DNA from: Opitutia bacterium
GTDB lineage: Bacteria; Verrucomicrobiota; Verrucomicrobiia; Opitutales; Opitutaceae
NCBI GenBank assembly: GCA_947452315.1
Contig: CANGCX010000003.1
Coordinates: forward strand, 1-64,000
Direction: 5' to 3'
DNA: 64,000 nt
Shown here: positions 49,453 through 56,777 of the stretch, piece after piece
Position numbering within the stretch: position 1 is the stretch's first letter
Layout: every line of letters begins with the position of its first letter
Translations under genes and position numbers: made by a program
Notes under the pieces: model-generated
What the model was told of the DNA's origin: nothing
The model's database searches: none
The model's input: only the letters and a program-made list of their open reading frames with translations

Positions 49453-49605
49453 AGATTTTTTTGAGCGTTTTGATTTTTAGCGCATCTATCTCCGCGTAGT
49501 CACCATCGTCCTGGTAAGACGATGCAGGTTAGTTGTTTTATACGGTTTGCTTGGTGTTAGGTTACACGAGCCGCTCCTTCATCGGGGGCGGCTCTTGTGT
49601 TTTTA
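49453..49605 (+). ncRNA. candidate structured RNA, copy B
   Basis: Same 20-nt 5' block, GCATCTATCTCCG, hairpin CATCGTC-CTGGTAA-GACGATG, same 19-nt linker, terminator 49568-49594. Confidence 0.72.
49568..49604 (+). terminator. intrinsic terminator, copy B
   Basis: GAGCCGCTCC/GGGGCGGCTC 10-bp stem followed by TTGTGTTTTT. Confidence 0.75.
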
Positions 49606-49671
49606 GGTGGCTGGCCGTGTTTGAAGGTTTTTCTTGCCAGTTGGCTCGGGACGCCGCTTTTTCCGCATCGC

Positions 49672-49766
49672 CTGTAGGGGTGTCTTCCGCGGAAGACTGA
49701 GATTGCGGCGCGATTCGGCCGTTGGACCCTTCGAACCTGAACGGATCATGCCGACGAAGGAAACAG
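49672..49766 (+). promoter_or_regulatory. TPP (thiamine pyrophosphate) riboswitch, THI element
   Basis: TAGGGGTGTC...GACTGAGA...ACCCTTCGAACCTGAACGGATCATGCCGACGAAGGAAA matches conserved TPP aptamer segments; terminal CTGT/ACAG pairing. Confidence 0.93.
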
Positions 49767-49767
49767 C

Positions 49768-49789
49768 AGGCGCGGATTGCGCCTTTTTT
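49768..49789 (+). terminator. terminator 1 of TPP riboswitch expression platform
   Basis: AGGCGC-GGATT-GCGCCT followed by TTTTT. Confidence 0.8.
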
Positions 49790-49791
49790 AA

Positions 49792-49815
49792 GGGTGCGAC
49801 TCGCGCCCCTTTTTT
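49792..49815 (+). terminator. second tandem terminator hairpin
   Basis: GGGTGCG-ACT-CGCGCCC followed by CTTTTTT. Confidence 0.65.
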
Positions 49816-49847
49816 CGGGAGTCAGTTCAGGACGGGCCTCATCCACC

Positions 49848-51986
49848 ATGAAACGTCCCTACCTAATCTTCCTCTCGATTATCGCCGCTTTTTCGGCGAT
49901 TTCTCTCGTGCACGCCCAGGCGAACTCGCCAACGGCATCCGCGCCGACGGTTACACTCGCTCCGGTGCTCGTTACAGCGGATCTGTGGGCTTCGCCGTTG
50001 GCGAAGTTACCCGCGAGCGTTACGGTGTTTGACGATGGCGCGCTGCAGGCCGGTGGGGTGCGGCACTTTGGTGATTTGGCAGATCAAATCTCGAATCTCA
50101 CGTGGACCGGCGGCACTTCACGGCCGCGTTACTTTCAAATCCGTGGCATCGGCGAAAATTCCCAATACGAGGGCGAAACTCCCGATTCTGCTGTGCGCTT
50201 CATGGTCGACGATATGGATTTCACGGGTCTTGGCACGCTCGGTGGCACATTCGATGTGAGCCAAGTCGAGGTGTTGCGCGGGCCTCAGGCTGGGGCCTTT
50301 GGCGCGAATGCCGCAGGCGGCGTCATCAGACTCGTGACCAACGCGCCGACACCGTTCTGGACGGGACGCGTCGAGACCAACGCCGGCCAAGACGCCTTAC
50401 GCGAAGGTGGTTTCGCAATCGGTGGACCGCTCGTCACGGCTAACCCAGAGCGCTTTATGGTGCGCCTCGCTGTGCACCAAAGTAACAGCGATGGCTTTCG
50501 CCGCAACGTCACTCTCAACCGTGACACCAACGCCCGTGACGAATTCACCGCTCGCCTCCGATTCAGTGCCGTGGTCTCGCCTGTTTGGCGCTGGGAAGGC
50601 TCCGTTTTATATTCAGATGTGAACAACGGCTTTGACGAATTCGCGCTCGATAACAACGGCCGCCGCACCTTTAGCGACCAACCCGGCCGTGACGAGCAAC
50701 GCTCCACGGCCGCCAGCCTTCGTGGTACCTACTCGGGACTGGCTGGCGCGCGCCTCACGTCCGTGACCGGCGGCAGTCGCGTTAAATCCGTTTACTCATA
50801 CGATGATGATTGGACCGCCGCGTCGTATGCTGGCTTTAGTGACCTTCGACGTACGCGCTTGGTCTTCAATCAAGAACTTCGCCTCGATTCTGTCGCTACG
50901 CGCGCCGCGCTCGGTTGGATCGATCGTTGGACGCTCGGCGCATTTTTCACCAACACCGACGAAACCAGCTCCTACACCGATAAGGATCCCTATGACCTAC
51001 GCGGTCTCAATACCCGTTATAACGCCGACAACTTCGCTCTGTTTGGTCAGATCGCGCACGATCTGGCGGCGCACACGCGTTTGATAGTGGGCCTCCGTAC
51101 TGAGCGCGTTAATCTCGACGGCAGGGGAACGAAGATCCGCTATCGGGCCTCGCGTAGATCTTACGATCCGGAAGTCACGTTCCGTCCGTTTTTTGATGAT
51201 ACGCTTCTTGGTGGCAAGGTTACCCTCGAGCATGATCTCACGACGGCCGTGCTCGCGTTTGCCTCCGTCACGCGTGGCTACAAGGCTGGCGGTATCAACA
51301 TCGACGCTCGTATCAGCCCCCCGGCCGATCCGCTCACCTACGGCACCGAGCAACTCTGGAACTACGAAGCCGGTTTTCGCGGCCAAGCGATGGACCACCG
51401 GCTCACGGGTGAAATCACAGTGTTTTACCTCGATCGAACAGACACGCAGGTACGCGACTCCGCTGGCTTCGGTGGCAACTATCGCTTTTTCACCGCCAAC
51501 GGCCGCAGCGCCCATGTCGCCGGCTTCGAGGCCGCCGCGACCTACGCCGTTACGCCGGCATGGTCGTTCCGCGGCACGCTCGCTCAGATGAGTTCGCAGC
51601 TTGATCCGTTCAAGCTCACCAACGGCAATACGGGCGGTGGTCGCACCCTGGCAAATACCCCGCGCTACGGCTATACGTTTGGCACTCATTTTCACCAGGC
51701 TGGTACGGCGGGAGTTTTTGCCCACGCCGAGATTGTTGGCCGAGCTACGCAATTCGACTCGAATAACCAGAACGAGGCCCGCCGTGCGTTCCATCTTTAC
51801 AACGCCAGCCTCGGTTACGCTTGGCAGCAATGGACGTTTACGGTTTGGGGTAAAAATTTGCTCAACACGCGCTACGAGAAACGCGTGTTCTACTTCGGCA
51901 ACGCCGATCCTGATTACATCGAGACGCGCTATGAAGCTCGCGCCGATCCACGCCAGCTCGGGGTTAGCGCTTCGTACCGTTTCTAA
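49848..51986 (+). CDS. TonB-dependent outer-membrane receptor (predicted thiamine/thiamine-precursor uptake)
   Basis: Signal peptide MKRPYLIFLSIIAAFSAISLVHAQ, plug domain VEVLRGPQAGAFGANAAGGVIRLVTN, C-terminal ...LGVSASYRF; start reset to ATG 49848 downstream of the TPP riboswitch. Confidence 0.92.
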   Translation: MKRPYLIFLSIIAAFSAISLVHAQANSPTASAPTVTLAPVLVTADLWASPLAKLPASVTVFDDGALQAGGVRHFGDLADQISNLTWTGGTSRPRYFQIRGIGENSQYEGETPDSAVRFMVDDMDFTGLGTLGGTFDVSQVEVLRGPQAGAFGANAAGGVIRLVTNAPTPFWTGRVETNAGQDALREGGFAIGGPLVTANPERFMVRLAVHQSNSDGFRRNVTLNRDTNARDEFTARLRFSAVVSPVWRWEGSVLYSDVNNGFDEFALDNNGRRTFSDQPGRDEQRSTAASLRGTYSGLAGARLTSVTGGSRVKSVYSYDDDWTAASYAGFSDLRRTRLVFNQELRLDSVATRAALGWIDRWTLGAFFTNTDETSSYTDKDPYDLRGLNTRYNADNFALFGQIAHDLAAHTRLIVGLRTERVNLDGRGTKIRYRASRRSYDPEVTFRPFFDDTLLGGKVTLEHDLTTAVLAFASVTRGYKAGGINIDARISPPADPLTYGTEQLWNYEAGFRGQAMDHRLTGEITVFYLDRTDTQVRDSAGFGGNYRFFTANGRSAHVAGFEAAATYAVTPAWSFRGTLAQMSSQLDPFKLTNGNTGGGRTLANTPRYGYTFGTHFHQAGTAGVFAHAEIVGRATQFDSNNQNEARRAFHLYNASLGYAWQQWTFTVWGKNLLNTRYEKRVFYFGNADPDYIETRYEARADPRQLGVSASYRF

Positions 51987-52081
51987 GTTTACCCGCCACG
52001 AGCATCTCGATGCGTTAAAGACGCACGGGATGCTTCGTGTTCAGCGTTGAGCGGCGGCGATTCCGTCCTCACGTTTGCCGC

Positions 52082-52678
52082 ATGATCGGACTCCAAGACG
52101 GCGCGGGAGCGCTCGCCAAAAAGAAAAAAGCGGAACGTGTTTTTCCTCTTCATCTGACCGTGCTCGGCACCGAGCCGCGCGTCTGGCGGGTCTTGCTCGT
52201 GCGCGAATCGATGTGGTTGTCCAGGCTGCATGATAGCATTCAAGTGGCGTTCGACTGGTTTGATTATCAGACGCACGTTTTTAATTTTGAGGACCTGCGT
52301 TTTGGTAATCCCCTCAAGCGCCAGGAGGTTCTGATCGAGGACGATCGCGACATTTCTTTGGCGGATCTCGATCTGGAGAACCGCGCCTCGTTTACTTACG
52401 GCTATAATTTCTCTGAGGGCTGGGTGGTGGATATCCGCGTCGATAAACCGGTGCAGATGGAGAAGGGCCTGCGTTATCCGCATTGTCTCTCAGGCGAACG
52501 GGCGGGCCCGCCGGAGGATTGCGGTGGGATTGAGGCTTTTCACGACATGCTTGCGTGCCTGCGCGAACCGGAAACGGATCTTGGCCGGGAGTGGCGCGAG
52601 TGGATCGGCCCCGACTACAATCCCGAGGTGTGCGACTTAGTTAAACTCAACGCAGCGCTCCGGCGTCTTACGAAATAA
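52082..52678 (+). CDS. plasmid pRiA4b ORF-3 family protein
   Basis: LKVTVLGTEPRVWRVLLV-like start, DWFDYQTHVFNF, YPHCLSGERAGPPEDCGGIEAF. Confidence 0.85.
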   Translation: MIGLQDGAGALAKKKKAERVFPLHLTVLGTEPRVWRVLLVRESMWLSRLHDSIQVAFDWFDYQTHVFNFEDLRFGNPLKRQEVLIEDDRDISLADLDLENRASFTYGYNFSEGWVVDIRVDKPVQMEKGLRYPHCLSGERAGPPEDCGGIEAFHDMLACLREPETDLGREWREWIGPDYNPEVCDLVKLNAALRRLTK

Positions 52679-52708
52679 GGCCGTAGCGCGCGTTTTAGCA
52701 TCGGTGGC

Positions 52709-54154
52709 TCAAGGCGCCGGGGTGATCCGAGCGATGCGGTTAGGCAAGAGCACGTAGAGTGCGCCGTCTGGGCCGCCGATTACGTGGCGGATTCGGCCGA
52801 TGTTTTTGAAGATGATTTCTTGGGCGACAACTTTGCTATCGACGATTTCTACGCGGCGGAGTTCTTCAGCGGCGAGCGAGGCGACGAAGAGTTGGTTTTT
52901 CCATTTTGAAAAAAGATCGCCGGTGTAGAAGTTGGCGCCGCACGGGGCTATAGAAGGCACCCAGTAAGTGAGCGGTTGTTCCATGCCGGCTTTGGCGGTG
53001 ATGTCGACCATCGCGGTGCCATCGTAATTCATGCCGTAGGTGATGACGGGCCAGCCGTAGTTGAGGCCTTTTTTGACCAGATTGAGTTCGTCGCCGCCGC
53101 GAGGGCCGTGCTCGGCGTCGAAGAGTTCGCCGGTTACGGGGTGGAAGGCGAGGCCTTGCGGGTTGCGGTGGCCGTAGCTCCATATAGTAGTATCGGCTTT
53201 GGTGTCACCGACGAAGGGATTATCAGCGGGGATGCGGCCGTCGTCGTGGAGGCGATGGACTTTGCCGTTGGGGCGCGTTATATCTTGGGCGTGCGGGCCT
53301 TGGCCGCGTTCGCCGATGGTGAAGAAGAGATAACCTTGGCGATCGAAGGCGATGCGGCCGCCGAAGTGGACGCCGCCGGCTTTAATGTAGTGCTCAGGTT
53401 TGCCTTGGTAAATTGTCTGCTGGTCGATGAGGGCGCCGTCTTTGATTTTGCCGCGAATGATGCGCGTGAGACTGACTTTGGCGCCGTCAGCGTTTTGCTG
53501 GGGATCGCTGAAGGCGAGATAGAGCCAGCCGTTTTTTGCGTAATCCGGATGAGCAACGACGTCGAACAGACCGGCTTGGCCGCCGGTGTCGACGGCAGGC
53601 ACGCCGCTCAGGGGGCGATCGGCGAGTTTGCCGTTTTCGATGAGATAGAGGTAGCCTCGTTTTTCGGTGACCACGGCTTGGGTGGGCGAGAGGAAGGCGA
53701 GAGACCAGGGTTCTTTGAGTCCGCCGACCCAGGTGTTGAGTTGGTAGGCGTGGAGCTGACTCTGCGCCGTCATGGAATCGGCGGGTTTGACGAATTGAGT
53801 TTTTTCGCGGGCGGCCTTGGCGCGGAGTTCGCGGATGTAGATGACCATCGCGCGGATTTCTTTATCGGGAATCGCGGCGCCCCACGCGGGCATACCTTTG
53901 TCGGGAAAGCCGGTACGGATGCTTTTAGCGAGGCTCTCGTCGTCGCCGCCGTTGGTCCAGACGTCGTCGAGCATCGAGGGGGCCATAGCGCCCTCGAGAT
54001 TTTTGCCGTGGCAGTTGGCGCAAAGGAGTTGGAAGCGCTCGGCGACGGTGCCTGTGCGGACGGCTTGGGCGGCGAGGCGAGGGGACGTCAACGCGGTGGC
54101 GATGGCGGCGAGGGCGAGGAACGAGCGAAGGAGGTGGGGGCGGGGGAGAAGCAT
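52709..54154 (-). CDS. cytochrome c + PQQ-dependent sugar (glucose/sorbosone) dehydrogenase-like protein
   Basis: LLCANCHGKNLEGAMAPSML...; GGVHFGGRIAFDRQGYLFFTIGERG; YGHRNPQGLAFHPVTGELFDAEHGPRGGDELN; start reset to ATG 54154. Confidence 0.93.
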   Translation of the reverse strand: MLLPRPHLLRSFLALAAIATALTSPRLAAQAVRTGTVAERFQLLCANCHGKNLEGAMAPSMLDDVWTNGGDDESLAKSIRTGFPDKGMPAWGAAIPDKEIRAMVIYIRELRAKAAREKTQFVKPADSMTAQSQLHAYQLNTWVGGLKEPWSLAFLSPTQAVVTEKRGYLYLIENGKLADRPLSGVPAVDTGGQAGLFDVVAHPDYAKNGWLYLAFSDPQQNADGAKVSLTRIIRGKIKDGALIDQQTIYQGKPEHYIKAGGVHFGGRIAFDRQGYLFFTIGERGQGPHAQDITRPNGKVHRLHDDGRIPADNPFVGDTKADTTIWSYGHRNPQGLAFHPVTGELFDAEHGPRGGDELNLVKKGLNYGWPVITYGMNYDGTAMVDITAKAGMEQPLTYWVPSIAPCGANFYTGDLFSKWKNQLFVASLAAEELRRVEIVDSKVVAQEIIFKNIGRIRHVIGGPDGALYVLLPNRIARITPAP

Positions 54155-54297
54155 GCGCCGCCCAAGAAAGCTAGTGCGGGGCCCGGCGCAAGGTTCAGAA
54201 TGCGCGGGCAACAAAAAATATTAGCGCCGGTTTAAACTTAGGTGGCCTGAAGCCGACTCTGACGGCCCCGGGGTTAAGGCGATTTTTGCCTCAACTC

Positions 54298-55872
54298 CTA
54301 AGGGTTCACCTGGCGAATGCGGAGCGCGATATAGGGTTTACCAGGAAGCGTGATGGATTTGCCGGTGAGGTCTTCGAAGATGTAGTCGTCTTTTTTCTTG
54401 GTGACGAAGGTGCCCGGGATGGGCGTGACGGTCATCGCCCACGTATCGAGAACCTCGATCTTAAAGGTGAGGCCATCAGAAAGTTTATTTTTGTTAAGCT
54501 CGAATCGCCAGGAGGTGGGGCGTTCTTTGCCGAAATAAAGCAGGTAGTATTCGCTGGGTTGGCCGCCGAAGCGAGGGTCCTGCCATTTGTCGATAGGGTT
54601 GATGCCTTCGGCGGGGCCCTCGGCCATGACTTGGCGGAGAAATGCGATGCGCGCGGGACTTTCTCCGCGCAGGATGCCACCCTTGGCCCACCAGATAACA
54701 TCATCAGCTGGGTGGAGGTACGTTTCACCATGTCCGACGTAGGTGCCAGCGATGTGGCCGTTCCAAAAACGAAATACCATTTCCTCGGCGGAGAGGTTGC
54801 CCCAGCGGCGGGGGAGATCGCCCTCGTATTTTACTTCATCGTAAACGACGGGTTTGCGGTAGGCGTCGCGGTAAAGCTCAGCTCGGCCCGGCTCCTCGAC
54901 GGCGGAGCCATTTTGAATACTGGCGTGAGTGACCCAGGGTTGGTTGTGGTTGTAAATCAGTGTACCGTTGTGGATGGAGCGCAGGTGCGCGTACGGATCG
55001 CTCTCCTGAACAATGAGGCCGAAGCGGTCCCAGTCCGATTCGGTTTTTTCTTTCATAAAATCGTATTCGTTGGCGAGGGACCACCAGATGTTGCGATAGG
55101 CGGCGAGTCGGGCGATGACGTAGCGCAGGTAGCGATCATCGCTCGCGGCGTCCATGCGATCAAATCCCCAGCGACCTTTATCGTAGGGGTGAAACAAAAT
55201 GATATCGGCCTCGATCCCGAGTGCGCTCAACTGCGCGATCCGCTTTTCGAGGTGGTTAAAGTACTTGGGGTTAAACCGGGTGAAATCCCACGACGACGGT
55301 GGTGTGCCAACGAAGGGATAAGACGGCGGCTCGTTTTTGTTCCAGTCGTAGTTTTTGGGAAACACGCAGAAGCGGATTTTGTTAAACGGAGCGCCGGCGA
55401 GGGTGTTTAGCGTTTGTTCCTCGAGCGTCTCCCCTTGATGCGTCCAAACATAGGCCGTGGTGCCGAGTTGGTGGAAAGGAGTGCCGTCGGCATAGGCAAA
55501 ATGATAGGTGTGAGCTACACGCACGGGGCCGTGGTTTTTGGCGCTAGGCGGGGTGACGATCACCGTGCCGGTTTTTCCATCAAGCGCTTTACGGTTACTG
55601 CGTGTTATATAACGCCATTCGCCCGTTTTCTCTGGCATGAATCGTACGCGGTATTGTCCCTCGCCGTCATAGAAGCCGGTGACGTTGATCGTCGTGTTTC
55701 CCTGCGTGAAACGTGCGTTCAGTTCGACCTCGAGAAACGGGTTACCGCTGGATGGGCCGGTGAGGTTGAGCTCGAATCGGTCCCATAACTCGACCTGCGG
55801 TGGCTCTGCGGCCAAGGCGAAAACATGAGCGAGACTGAAGGCCAGAAAAGGCAAAAGCACACGGGGGTTCAT
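54298..55872 (-). CDS. DUF5060 + DUF4038-type glycosidase-like protein
   Basis: N-terminal beta domain; FHQLGTTAYVWTHQGE, FNKIRFCVFPKNYDWN, IWWSLANEYDFM. Confidence 0.85.
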   Translation of the reverse strand: MNPRVLLPFLAFSLAHVFALAAEPPQVELWDRFELNLTGPSSGNPFLEVELNARFTQGNTTINVTGFYDGEGQYRVRFMPEKTGEWRYITRSNRKALDGKTGTVIVTPPSAKNHGPVRVAHTYHFAYADGTPFHQLGTTAYVWTHQGETLEEQTLNTLAGAPFNKIRFCVFPKNYDWNKNEPPSYPFVGTPPSSWDFTRFNPKYFNHLEKRIAQLSALGIEADIILFHPYDKGRWGFDRMDAASDDRYLRYVIARLAAYRNIWWSLANEYDFMKEKTESDWDRFGLIVQESDPYAHLRSIHNGTLIYNHNQPWVTHASIQNGSAVEEPGRAELYRDAYRKPVVYDEVKYEGDLPRRWGNLSAEEMVFRFWNGHIAGTYVGHGETYLHPADDVIWWAKGGILRGESPARIAFLRQVMAEGPAEGINPIDKWQDPRFGGQPSEYYLLYFGKERPTSWRFELNKNKLSDGLTFKIEVLDTWAMTVTPIPGTFVTKKKDDYIFEDLTGKSITLPGKPYIALRIRQVNP

Positions 55873-55920
55873 GTGTCACTAGCGTGGAGCAAAGTTGAGT
55901 AGTGTCGAGCAGCGGAGTTT

Positions 55921-56676
55921 TTAAGGCATGGAGCGTTTGCGGAAAATAATCACGTGCTGACGAGGGAGTCCGCGAAACGTCTCCACGTAGTCGAGGGGTT
56001 GCGCGGTCATCTCTAGCTTCACCTGCGCCTCGGTCATTTTGTGTAGAGCTTTGATCGGCACCGTAGAATCCTCGCCGCGATATTCGATAAACACGACGCG
56101 TCCGCCGGGTTTCAGACTCCGACAGACGGCTGCGATGAATTCTGCGGGCCGGCTGCATTCGTGGTAAACATCGACCATAATCGCCAGATCGACGGGCTGG
56201 GGGAGTTTTGGATCGTCGACGGTACTGATCACTCCTGTGACGTTGGATACGCCGCGCTCTTTCATTTTCTCCGCGAGCAATTCGATCATCTCGGGCTGAA
56301 TATCGACGCCATACACTACGCCGCGCGGCCCCACGGCCTGCGCCATGCGCCAGCTAAAATAACCTGTGCCGCAACCCAGATCTGCGACGATGTCACCGGG
56401 CTTCAGCGCGAGGGCTTTTAACACCAGATCGGGCCGCTCCTCGGTATCGCGTTCCGGTCGCTCGAGCCAGGGTGCTGCCAAATGTGTCATGTAGTGGGCG
56501 ATCTCGCGGCCAAAATAATACATCCCCAGACCATCGCGCGTCTTTTTACCCTGTGTATACAGTGTCGGCTCGCGCAACGTTTCTGCCGCTGCAATCCAAG
56601 AGTGCGCGTTAGCTCCGAGGACTATAAGTATGATCCACGTGCGGGTGCTGGGGCTGCGCCAGAGTGGGGGGCTCAT
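55921..56676 (-). CDS. class I SAM-dependent methyltransferase
   Basis: GDIVADLGCGTGYFSWRMAQAVGPRGVVYGVDIQPEMI; predicted N-terminal signal/TM. Confidence 0.9.
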   Translation of the reverse strand: MSPPLWRSPSTRTWIILIVLGANAHSWIAAAETLREPTLYTQGKKTRDGLGMYYFGREIAHYMTHLAAPWLERPERDTEERPDLVLKALALKPGDIVADLGCGTGYFSWRMAQAVGPRGVVYGVDIQPEMIELLAEKMKERGVSNVTGVISTVDDPKLPQPVDLAIMVDVYHECSRPAEFIAAVCRSLKPGGRVVFIEYRGEDSTVPIKALHKMTEAQVKLEMTAQPLDYVETFRGLPRQHVIIFRKRSMP

Positions 56677-56777
56677 CCGCGAAACGTCCGGCTGGCGCCC
56701 CGGGTTGACAAGGGAAAACCCGATTGTGTTTCGGGGTTGAGACTTTTCTGCCGTCAGATCGTCTTAATGGTTTCCGT

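Noticed and set aside
49261-49605. CRISPR or transposon-repeat interpretation of the tandem elements
   Set aside because: Only two long (~150 bp) copies with structured internal variation and terminators; no short regular repeats/spacers, cas genes or transposase
52082-52678. Possible mobile element because of the pRiA4b/IS-associated family name
   Set aside because: No transposase, terminal inverted repeats or target duplications seen nearby; this family is common in chromosomes
52976-54235. 419-aa plus-strand ORF antisense to the PQQ dehydrogenase-like gene
   Set aside because: GC-rich frame shadow; the minus-strand frame has clear domain motifs (CANCH, GGVHFGGRIAFDR) and the plus frame is low-complexity with no family resemblance
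54286-55410. 374-aa plus-strand ORF opposite the DUF5060/DUF4038 gene
   Set aside because: Antisense shadow of a well-supported glycosidase-like CDS
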